Origin: Donghicola sp036139795
Lineage (GTDB): Bacteria; Pseudomonadota; Alphaproteobacteria; Rhodobacterales; Rhodobacteraceae
Direction of reading: 5' to 3'
Assembly: GCA_036139795.1 (NCBI GenBank)
Contig: JAYZYX010000292.1
Span: 1-15,056 of the forward strand
DNA length: 15,056 bases
In this document: positions 1 through 5,931 of the stretch, piece after piece
How positions within the stretch are numbered: the stretch's first letter is position 1
How the letters are laid out: each line of letters opens with the position of its first letter
The notes under the pieces: model-generated
Databases searched by the model: none
Told to the model about the DNA's origin: nothing
Seen by the model: the letters and a program-made list of their open reading frames with translations, nothing else
Position numbers and translations under genes: made by a program

Positions 1-1
1 A

Positions 2-268
2 ACGCACAGGAGCCAAAATCAGCCCTTAGCGTACTATTCTGCCCCCTCCGGCATCAGACCCCAACTGGGGCTTCATCTGCTGCAGAACGGGATCACACCG
101 AAATTGTACACGGACCGCACGCCCGAGGAATATGCCGGTGCGCGCCTGATGAACACTGTCGCCCACCACCATGTGACGACCGAGCGTGAGGATGCGTTGG
201 GCTGCAACCACTGGCCAAGCGATGAATACGGCTATTTCGGCCACTACCACTACATCGGCACCCCTGAC
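2..268 (+). pseudogene. styA: styrene monooxygenase FAD subunit StyA, 5' fragment (split by IS element, start off-window)
   Basis: StyA is the FAD-dependent epoxidase of two-component styrene monooxygenase, converting styrene to styrene oxide with FADH2 supplied by the reductase StyB. Reading frame 2 from the window start gives residues corresponding to about StyA 13-85, including LYTDRTPEEY, NTVAHHHV and GYFGHYHYIGTPD, which match my memory of Pseudomonas StyA closely. The positions I recall as separating styrene from indole monooxygenases (N46, V48, H50, Y73, H76) are all the styrene-type residues. The frame is interrupted after codon GAC (266-268) by the IS605-type element and resumes at 2058. 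The first ~60 bases do not encode the expected GxGxxG FAD motif, although spacing is preserved, which suggests poor contig-end sequence. The true start codon lies outside the window. Identity is confident; the gene is broken as written. Confidence 0.88.
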
Positions 269-288
269 CAAATTTTCGCTGGCACAAG

Positions 289-317
289 CCCCTTCCAAGC
301 CGCTGCATTGGTGGGGG
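289..317 (+). other. left-end subterminal hairpin of the IS element
   Basis: CCCC (289-292) and CCAA (295-298) pair with TTGG (308-311) and GGGG (313-316) around loop 299-307, with an unpaired TT opposite T. The same architecture, including the CCAA/TTGG inner stem and the stem-interrupting T, recurs at the right end. TnpA of this family recognises such single-stranded hairpins. CAAG directly 5' (285-288) is the predicted left guide. Confidence 0.8.
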
Positions 318-336
318 TGCCCGCAGGGCTGCCAGC

Positions 337-741
337 TTACTCCGGTCTTGCTTGAGACCGGACATATTCTTTGATCGTTTCTAGCGGTGCGCCACCGCAA
401 CTTGTCACAAAATAGCTCGGAGACCAGAGGGCGGGGCCAATTTTCTTGAGTTGCGGGAAGTCGCGACGCAGGCGGCGGGATGTGCCCGTTTTGGCAGCGT
501 TCGCAAAGACAGACACCGGCACAGCTGGTGGCAAGGACACAAGAAGATGGATGTGATCCTCTTCGCCGCCAAACTCTTCCACTCTGCCGCCCGGCGCGGC
601 CGCGCGTGCGTTGAGTACGTCACGGGCCACGTCGAGCATATGCCCTGTCAGCACCTTCCGGCGATACTTAGTCACCAGAACCATATGGTAGCAAAGGGCA
701 TAAATGCAGTTGTTTGTTGAGGTATATGCTTGAAGGCTCAT
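337..741 (-). CDS. tnpA: IS200/IS605-family HUH (Y1) transposase TnpA
   Basis: TnpA is the single-strand DNA transposase that excises and inserts the element through a 5' phosphotyrosine intermediate. The protein is 134 aa, normal for the family. It has the metal-binding HUH motif in EDHIHLLVSLPP (H63, H65), the family block LWSPSYFVTSCGGAPLE (about 106-121) and the nucleophile helix ETIKEYVRSQ with catalytic Y126. All key residues are present, so it appears intact. I chose the ATG at 741 because it yields the usual N-terminus (STNNCIYALCYHMVLVTKYRRKVL); upstream codons extend into tnpB antisense and lack homology. It is transcribed divergently from tnpB, with 27 bp between start codons, so expression signals must overlap the coding ends. 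A short perfect inverted repeat (TCCGGTCT 341-348 / AGACCGGA 355-362) lies in its last codons. Confidence 0.95.
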   Translation of the reverse strand: MSLQAYTSTNNCIYALCYHMVLVTKYRRKVLTGHMLDVARDVLNARAAAPGGRVEEFGGEEDHIHLLVSLPPAVPVSVFANAAKTGTSRRLRRDFPQLKKIGPALWSPSYFVTSCGGAPLETIKEYVRSQARPE

Positions 742-768
742 GTCAGAACCATTACCATAATATGCGTT

Positions 769-2001
769 ATGACTGCAACCAGATCCCTCTCCTTCAAGCT
801 CTATCCGAGCAAGCTGCAAGCTGAAGCGCTGTGGCGCAAGCATGTGATGCTGAAGGACTTGTGGAACGCTGCGCTCGAAGAACGTATCGGGGCCTGGGCG
901 AAGGGTATTCGCATCCGGCGGTCCGATCAGGAAAAGGCTCTGAAACACATCCGGCAGGATGTTGAGGGGTGGCGCGGCTTGATCCACACCCATGAAGCAC
1001 AAGTCGTTCTGAAGCGGCTGGATCTGGCGTTCGATGGCTTCTTCCGGCGCGTCAAAGCCGGTCAGACTCCGGGCTTCCCGCGCTTTCGGTCCGCAGATCG
1101 TTTTCGCGGCTGGGGGTACAAGGAACACGGCAACGGCTTTAAGGTCGAGATGCGCAACGGCGGCCGGCACGGCTTCGTCAAGCTGTTCGGTATTGGCCGG
1201 ATGCGGATGCGGGGCATCGCAAGAACGCCCGGGCGTGTCCTTAAGGCCGATGTGTTCTATTCAGCCCGCGGCTGGCACCTCAATGTTGTGGTCGAGACCG
1301 GCTGTGCCGAACGTGCGCGCCCAACAGGCGGGGCGATCGGGCTTGATTGGGGCCTGTCCGAGTTTGCGACAATTGCCCATGAAGATGGATCATTCGAGGC
1401 GCTTGCAAACCCGCGCCATCTGGATGCTGACGCCGACAATTTGCGGGCAGAGCAGCGCCGCCTCTCAGCGGCAGCCCGCGCCCGCAAGATCTCTGGACGT
1501 GCCCTTGTGCGACATCGCAAGGCACTGGCGCGTCGGCACGCGAAAGTCGCAGCCCGCCGAAAGGACTTTCTGCACAAAGCCTCAGCCGCTTTGGTTGCTC
1601 GCCACCGGATGATCGCAACGGAACAGCTGAAGATTCGAAACATGACGCGCTCAGCGCGTGGATCGATTGAGGCGCCCGGCAAGAACGTGGCGCAAAAGGC
1701 AGGCCTCAACAGGGCCATTCTGGACACGGGCCCTAGTGCCTTTCTGAATATGCTCAGGTACAAAGCGGAAGAAGCTGGTATCGGGTTCCTTGAAGCCCCG
1801 ACGCGGTCTCTCAAGCCGTCACAACGCTGTCCCGATTGCGGCGCTGTGCGCAAGAAGACCCTGTCCGAGCGGCAACACTCCTGCTCTTGCGGGTGCAGCT
1901 TGGGCCGCGACGAAGCCGCGGCCCGCGTCATGCTCCAATGGGGGCTGGACGAACTGCACCGCTTGAAAACGATCAACACGGCCGGGACGGTCGTGGGTTA
2001 G
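769..2001 (+). CDS. tnpB: TnpB, RNA-guided RuvC-like nuclease of the IS element
   Basis: TnpB proteins are reRNA/omegaRNA-guided DNA endonucleases, ancestors of Cas12, that cut the empty donor site and favour element retention. The protein is 410 aa from the ATG at 769 (start MTATRSLSFKLYPSK); an earlier in-frame TTG at 730 would overlap tnpA and adds no homology. Visible features are an N-terminal helical and wedge-like half (1-180), RuvC-I with D193 in IGLDWGLSEFA, RuvC-II with E285 in IATEQLKIRNM, a zinc-ribbon region with C354/C357 in CPDCG and C372-C376, and RuvC-III with D381 in LGRDEAAARVML. The D/E/D triad is complete. The last motif deviates from the usual DRDxNAA (GRDEAAA), and the second zinc pair is C-x-C rather than C-x2-C. 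The gene ends 56 bp before the right end. Confidence 0.93.
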   Translation: MTATRSLSFKLYPSKLQAEALWRKHVMLKDLWNAALEERIGAWAKGIRIRRSDQEKALKHIRQDVEGWRGLIHTHEAQVVLKRLDLAFDGFFRRVKAGQTPGFPRFRSADRFRGWGYKEHGNGFKVEMRNGGRHGFVKLFGIGRMRMRGIARTPGRVLKADVFYSARGWHLNVVVETGCAERARPTGGAIGLDWGLSEFATIAHEDGSFEALANPRHLDADADNLRAEQRRLSAAARARKISGRALVRHRKALARRHAKVAARRKDFLHKASAALVARHRMIATEQLKIRNMTRSARGSIEAPGKNVAQKAGLNRAILDTGPSAFLNMLRYKAEEAGIGFLEAPTRSLKPSQRCPDCGAVRKKTLSERQHSCSCGCSLGRDEAAARVMLQWGLDELHRLKTINTAGTVVG

Positions 2002-2074
2002 GCGCATGCCTGACCCGAAACCCCCTCCAAATAACCGTATTGGTGGGGGAGGTTCATCCGATCCATATCTATGG
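1930..2074 (+). ncRNA. predicted reRNA (omegaRNA) spanning tnpB 3' end, right end and guide
   Basis: In studied IS200/IS605 elements, the TnpB guide RNA overlaps the tnpB 3' end, runs through the right end and finishes with ~16-20 nt of flanking DNA that serve as the guide. By analogy the scaffold here would end at 2057 and the guide would begin at 2058 with CCGATCCATATCTATG, i.e. the styA flank, with TGAC or CTGAC as the target-adjacent motif. The right-end hairpin 2021-2049 lies inside it. The 5' boundary given is arbitrary; no promoter was identified. Confidence 0.35.
2021..2049 (+). other. right-end subterminal hairpin of the IS element
   Basis: CCCCC-T-CCAA (2021-2030) pairs with TTGG-T-GGGGG (2040-2049) around loop ATAACCGTA, with a T/T mismatch. 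This mirrors the left-end hairpin. GAAA (2017-2020) directly 5' is the predicted right guide for cleavage after TCAT (2054-2057). Confidence 0.82.
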
Positions 2075-3055
2075 CGATCTGGCCCGTCCCAGCCGCGCTG
2101 TAGACTACCGCATCTACCAGCCCAAGCTGCTACAGGACTACATCGACCGCGGCGGCGAGGTTGTCTATGGCGCGGTCGAGCGCGAGATGATCGAGGGCAT
2201 CGCAGACGAATATGATCTGACCGTTGTCTGCACCGGCAAGGGGCCGATCGGCCAGATGTTCGGCCGCGATGACCGTTTCTCTCCGTTTGAACGTCCCCAG
2301 CGGATGCTGTGCGTGGGTCTCTTCAAAGGCATCCAAGAGACCGAGACCCGCGCAGTCACCATGTATTTCTCGCCCGGTGCGGGTGAATTGATCGAGATTC
2401 CCACCTGGTCCTTCAACGGCTGGTGTCAGGCGCTGGTATTCGAGAACCACATCGGCGGCGATCTGGAGGTTCTGGCAAAGACCAAATACGACGACGACCC
2501 CCGTGCGTTCCTTGATCTGCTGCTGGAGAAGATCGAAAAGCACTACCCCACGCTCTATGCCCGCATTGATCGTGAAAAGTTCGATCTGGCGAACTCGAAC
2601 CTTGATCTGCTGCAAGGGGCGTGACGCCGACGGTCCGCAAGACATACACCACTCTGGAAAACGGCAAGCTAGCCGTCGCTTTGGGCGATGTGCATGCGGT
2701 CGTTGATCCGGTGCTGGGGCAGGGGGCGAACATGGCCTCATACGCGGCGGTTATTCTGGGCGAAGAGATCGTGGCAAACGATGTGTTCGACCAACGCTTT
2801 ATCGAGAAGTTCGACGCCCGCCGCCATGACCGCGTGATGTCGGGCACCCGCTGGACCAACTACATGCTGGAAAATCTGGCCAAGCTGGACCCGACCCTGC
2901 TGCAATACATCGGCGGCATGGCCCAAAGCCGCGATCTGACCGACCAGTTCACCGAGGACTTCAACCATCCCGAAAAGCAATGGGATGTCTTCTCCAGCCC
3001 TGAACGTGTGCGCGCAGCCGTCGCCCGTTCGCAGGTTCCGCTGGCAGCGGAATAA
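2058..3055 (+). pseudogene. styA: styrene monooxygenase StyA, 3' fragment with an internal frameshift
   Basis: This continues StyA directly after the IS right end: PIHIYGDLARPSRAVDYRIYQP, then CTGKGPIGQMF, FSPGAGELIEIP, then (after the frameshift) DVHAVVDPVLGQGANMASYAA and the terminal WDVFSSPERV, all matching StyA in order through the C-terminus. The GD-x6-DPVLGQGAN block is the conserved FAD/ribityl-binding segment of this flavoprotein class. The frame from 2058 hits TGA at 2622-2624, while homology continues one frame over from 2621. StyA expects LQGGV at this point, so one G is missing from the run GGGG at 2616-2619. It is either a true mutation or a homopolymer base-call error. The serine in PSRAVDY corresponds to styrene-type S96. 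No styB or styC follows; the next gene starts 65 bp downstream. Confidence 0.9.
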
Positions 3056-3120
3056 CCGAACCGTTGCAGCGTGGTGGGGTCATTTCTGACCCAACCGCTG
3101 CTCGTTCAAGGAAACATGAT

Positions 3121-4578
3121 ATGAAAACGATCCTATCCGCGGCAGCTCTGCTGACCGCAACGGTGACCTGCGCGCAGGCGCAAGACGCCGCAACCCCTTG
3201 GTCCCTGCGTCTGGGGATTGCCAACCTTGGCTTTGACGAGAGCGCAGACATCAGCCTGAACGGCGCCCGCGTACGCGGTGCCAGCTTTGAAACCGATGAT
3301 GACACGACGCTGACCGTCTCACTGGGCTATCGGTTTGCCGACCGCTTCTCAGCCGAGGCCACAGTCGGACTGCCCCCCACCGCGCAACTGAACGGCACCG
3401 GTCCCCTGCAAGGGATGGAACTGGTCACCAAAGAGCAGGGCAAACCCCTGAACGGGCTTGGCTCCCGTTGGGAAATCGGCGGCGCGCAGGCGTGGGCGGG
3501 CTATACGGCCAGCCTGTCGCTGCCGGTGAAAACCTTGCAAGACACCGATCAAGGCCGCGTCGAGCTGCACCGCAAGCCGCTTGGGGTTGTCGGGTCGATC
3601 ACCCCTTGGAATTTCCCTGTGATGATCGCGGTTTGGCACATTCTGCCCGCGCTGCGGACGGGCAATACCGTGGTGGTTAAACCCTCGCCCTTCACACCTT
3701 TGGCCACGATCCGATTGGTCGAAATCATGCAAAGCGTGCTGCCCGAGAATATCGTGCAGGTGGTCACTGGCGACGACAAGGACGTGAACCTTGGCGCGGC
3801 CATGTCCGCCCATGAGGGCATCCGCAAGATCGTCTTCACCGGCTCTTGCGCAACGGGGCGCCGCGTGATGCAAACCGCCGCCGACACCATGAAGCGCCTG
3901 ACGCTGGAACTTGGCGGCAATGACGCAGGGATCGTCTTGCCCGACGCGGACCCCGCCGCCATCGTCGAGGGGCTGTTCTGGGGCGCATTCATCAACAACG
4001 GCCAGACCTGCGCCGCGATGAAACGCCTTTATGTGCATGCCTCGATCTATGATGCGGTCTGCGAACATCTGGTGGCTTTTGCCAAGACGATCCCCGTTGG
4101 CGATGGTCAGGATGAGGGGTCAATCCTTGGCCCGATCCAGAACCAGATGCAATTCGACAAGGTCTCGCGGCTGGTCGAGGCGGCCAAAACCAAGGGCCGT
4201 GTTTTGCTTGGCGGACAGGCAGGCGAGGGCCTGTTCTTTCCGCCGACCATCATCGCGGATCTGGACGCCTCGGACCCGCTGGTCAGCGAAGAGCAATTCG
4301 GTCCAGCCTTGCCGGTGATCCGCTATACCGACATTGATGAGGCCATCACTGCTGCAAACGCGTCGGAAAACGGCCTTGGCGGCTCGATCTGGACGTCGGA
4401 CATCGCGAAAGGGCGTGCCTTGGCAAACCGTCTGGAATGCGGCTCGGTCTGGATCAACAAGCACGGAGCCATCCAGCCGAACGCCCCCTTCGGCGGCGTC
4501 AAACAATCGGGGTTTGGCGTGGAATTCAGCGAGGAAGGCTTGGCCGAATACACAGATATTCAGGTCGTGTTCTCGTAA
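3121..4578 (+). CDS. chimeric OmpW/AlkL-like outer-membrane N-terminus fused to an N-truncated aldehyde dehydrogenase
   Basis: One uninterrupted frame of 485 aa from the ATG at 3121 (AAGGAAAC just upstream). Residues 1-20 are a Sec signal peptide (MKTILSAAALLTATVTCAQA) and ~21-98 resemble an OmpW-family barrel start (WSLRLGIANLGF, LTVSLGYRFADRFSAEATVGLPP). At about residue 99-102 (nt 3412-3424) the sequence switches to an NAD(P)-dependent aldehyde dehydrogenase from its LVTKEQGKPL segment to the C-terminus. Catalytic residues are present with canonical spacing: N164 in TPWNFP, E263 in LELGGN, C297 in GQTCAA. The first ~80 ALDH residues are missing, as is the rest of the barrel. A secreted ALDH missing that part is unlikely to work, so this is probably a deletion scar or assembly join. 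In context, an AlkL-like porin and a phenylacetaldehyde-type dehydrogenase beside styA fit aromatic hydrocarbon uptake and oxidation; the exact ALDH substrate is not resolved. Confidence 0.85.
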   Translation: MKTILSAAALLTATVTCAQAQDAATPWSLRLGIANLGFDESADISLNGARVRGASFETDDDTTLTVSLGYRFADRFSAEATVGLPPTAQLNGTGPLQGMELVTKEQGKPLNGLGSRWEIGGAQAWAGYTASLSLPVKTLQDTDQGRVELHRKPLGVVGSITPWNFPVMIAVWHILPALRTGNTVVVKPSPFTPLATIRLVEIMQSVLPENIVQVVTGDDKDVNLGAAMSAHEGIRKIVFTGSCATGRRVMQTAADTMKRLTLELGGNDAGIVLPDADPAAIVEGLFWGAFINNGQTCAAMKRLYVHASIYDAVCEHLVAFAKTIPVGDGQDEGSILGPIQNQMQFDKVSRLVEAAKTKGRVLLGGQAGEGLFFPPTIIADLDASDPLVSEEQFGPALPVIRYTDIDEAITAANASENGLGGSIWTSDIAKGRALANRLECGSVWINKHGAIQPNAPFGGVKQSGFGVEFSEEGLAEYTDIQVVFS

Positions 4579-4600
4579 CAGCTTATCAAGCGGCGCTTAT

Positions 4601-4636
4601 CGGCATCTCTGGCACATGGCCGGGGATGCCGTCTTT
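4601..4636 (+). terminator. intrinsic terminator after the OmpW-ALDH gene
   Basis: A 13-bp hairpin has arms 4601-4613 and 4619-4631 with loop ACATG. It is fully paired if two G-U wobbles are allowed, and is followed by TCTTT. It lies 22 bp after the ALDH stop and separates the catabolic block from the ABC importer. Confidence 0.65.
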
Positions 4637-4646
4637 CCAATCCCCC

Positions 4647-4709
4647 ACTAAATAGCCAACATTTTTAGTCAACTTTAAACTTGACTGATTTACTAAGATT
4701 AATCTAAGT
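4647..4709 (+). promoter_or_regulatory. AT-rich promoter/operator region with three overlapping inverted repeats upstream of the ABC importer
   Basis: Three symmetric elements are visible: ACTAAA (4647-4652) with TTTAGT (4664-4669); AGTCAA-C-TTTAAA-C-TTGACT (4667-4686), symmetric except for the two C positions; and ACT-A-AGATTAATCT-A-AGT (4692-4709), symmetric except for one A/A pair. TTGACT at 4681-4686 could serve as a -35, with TAAGTC at 4705-4710 as a weak -10 (18-bp spacer). Promoter hexamers overlapping dyads suggest metal- or siderophore-dependent repression. They do not clearly match Irr, RirA or Fur/Mur boxes as I know them, so the regulator is unassigned. Confidence 0.5.
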
Positions 4710-4740
4710 CCCGACCCAGAGACCAGAAAAGGGACATGAT

Positions 4741-5877
4741 ATGATCCGCAACGCTCTGCTTGCCGCCACTGCGGTAGGCCTTTTCACCGCCAGCCTCGTG
4801 CAAGCCGCCCCTGTAACGCTGACCGATATCGCCGGTCGCGAGGTCACGGTTGATGCACCGGTGGACCGCGTGATCCTGGGCGAGGGTCGTCAGATTTTCT
4901 TTGCCGCTGTTCTGGACGGGGAAAACCCGTTTGAGCGGGTAGTCGGCTGGCGCGATGACTTCCGTCAGGCCTCGCCCGAAAGCTATGACATCTACGCCGA
5001 AAAATTCCCGCAGCTGAAGGACATCCCGACCTTTGGCGGCTTCAAGGACGGCTCGTTCGATATCGAGCAGGCGGTCGCCCTGACCCCTGACGTGCTGATC
5101 ATGAACCTTGAATCCAAGGCCGCCACCGATGAGGCGGGCTATGAGGAAAAGCTGGCCAAAGTTGGCATTCCGATCGTCTACGTGGATTTCCGCGAAAAGC
5201 CGTTCGAGCATACCTCGCAGTCGATGGAAATCATCGGCAAGCTGTTTGGCGAAGAGGAAAAAGCGTCCGAATTCAACGCTTTCTATGAAGAACAGATCGC
5301 CCGCGTGACCGACGTAATCGCCGCGCAAACCGATCTGGAGCGTCCGCTGGTGTTTGTGGAACGGGCAGGCGGCTATTCCGAGGATTGCTGCATGTCCTTC
5401 GGTGACGGCAACTTTGGCCGCTTTGTCGAACTGGCTGGTGGCAAGAACATGGGCAGTGAGTTCATCCCCGGCACCTTCGGTACCGTGAACGCCGAGCAGG
5501 TCATCGCCTCGGACCCCGATCAGATCGTGGTGACAGGCGGCAACTGGGATGCCTATGTGCCTGGCGGCGCATGGGTCGGCATGGGGCCGGCCTCGGACAT
5601 GGATGAGGCCGCGCGCAAACTGGCTGCCCTGACCCACCGCCCCGCGTTCACCGGCGTGAAGGCCGTCGAAGAGGGCAACGTCCAGGCGATCTGGCACCAG
5701 TTCTACAACTCGCCCTACAGCTTTGCGGCGGTCCAGAAGCTGGCCACGTGGCTGCACCCCGAGATGTTCCCCGACCTTGATCCCGACGCCACCATGGCAG
5801 AGCTGCACGAGCGCTTCCTGCCGGTGGACTACCAGCCGGGTTACTGGGTCTCGCTGCCCGCAACAGCCACTCATTAA
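4741..5877 (+). CDS. periplasmic iron-siderophore-type ABC substrate-binding protein (FepB/FhuD-like, PF01497 family)
   Basis: Predicted periplasmic receptor of an iron-complex importer, 378 aa. Residues 1-22 form a Sec signal peptide (MIRNALLAATAVGLFTASLVQA, cut before APVTL). The family opening follows (LTDIAGREVTVDAPVDRVILGEG), then LTPDVLIMN near residues 116-124, GIPIVYVDFR near 142-151 (end of the first lobe), the connecting helix and a second lobe with EQVIASDPDQIVVTGG. The pair CC in YSEDCCMSF is unusual for the family. The start is set by AAAAGGGA about 6 nt upstream; ATGATATG gives an immediately preceding out-of-frame ATG, as also seen before the OmpW-ALDH gene. It is first in a three-gene importer set. 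The ligand (ferric siderophore, heme or cobalamin) cannot be told from sequence; a ferric chelate is most likely. Confidence 0.85.
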   Translation: MIRNALLAATAVGLFTASLVQAAPVTLTDIAGREVTVDAPVDRVILGEGRQIFFAAVLDGENPFERVVGWRDDFRQASPESYDIYAEKFPQLKDIPTFGGFKDGSFDIEQAVALTPDVLIMNLESKAATDEAGYEEKLAKVGIPIVYVDFREKPFEHTSQSMEIIGKLFGEEEKASEFNAFYEEQIARVTDVIAAQTDLERPLVFVERAGGYSEDCCMSFGDGNFGRFVELAGGKNMGSEFIPGTFGTVNAEQVIASDPDQIVVTGGNWDAYVPGGAWVGMGPASDMDEAARKLAALTHRPAFTGVKAVEEGNVQAIWHQFYNSPYSFAAVQKLATWLHPEMFPDLDPDATMAELHERFLPVDYQPGYWVSLPATATH

Positions 5878-5885
5878 CCAATGAC

Positions 5886-5916
5886 GGGGGCAGCACCTAG
5901 CAGGCTGCCCCCTTTT
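5886..5916 (+). terminator. attenuator-like terminator between binding protein and permease
   Basis: A perfect 9-bp stem, GGGGGCAGC (5886-5894) with GCTGCCCCC (5904-5912), is followed by TTTT. It sits 8 bp after the binding-protein stop and 15 bp before the preferred permease start. It could terminate part of the transcripts or protect the 3' end of the upstream message, raising receptor over permease levels. Confidence 0.7.
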
Positions 5917-5931
5917 ACCCATGAGATTTCA

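Larger units (their letters stand above)
269..2057. mobile_element. IS200/IS605-family element (IS605-type, divergent tnpA and tnpB), 1789 bp
   Basis: The element contains a Y1 HUH transposase on the minus strand and a TnpB nuclease on the plus strand, with no terminal inverted repeats and no target duplication, as expected of this family. Ends were set three ways. First, deleting 269-2057 joins GAC (266-268) to CCG (2058-2060) and restores the StyA reading GTPD-PIHIYGDL. Second, similar imperfect hairpins sit near both ends (289-317 and 2021-2049). Third, the tetranucleotide at each hairpin foot (CAAG 285-288, GAAA 2017-2020) matches the cleavage tetranucleotides (TGAC 265-268, TCAT 2054-2057) under the IS608 guide-pairing scheme. 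The target sequence is therefore TGAC, possibly CTGAC. It is probably intact and may be active. The one-base ambiguity from the shared C (269 or 2058) is resolved only by the guide argument. Confidence 0.92.

Noticed and set aside
730..768. Longer tnpB start at TTG 730
   Set aside because: It would overlap the tnpA start and adds a lead peptide absent from TnpB proteins; the ATG at 769 gives the expected N-terminus.
742..1170. Extension of tnpA to the upstream end of its open frame
   Set aside because: The added residues are antisense to tnpB and carry no transposase homology; the family N-terminus begins at 741.
2009..2015. CCTGACC near the IS right end, matching CCTGACC at the left junction (263-269), considered as a target duplication
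   Set aside because: It lies 5' of the right-end hairpin, well inside the element; IS605-type insertion makes no duplication and the StyA frame is restored only with the end at 2057.
5881..5931. Permease start at ATG 5881
   Set aside because: It would place a perfect terminator hairpin and T-tract inside the coding sequence and adds residues untypical of FecCD proteins.
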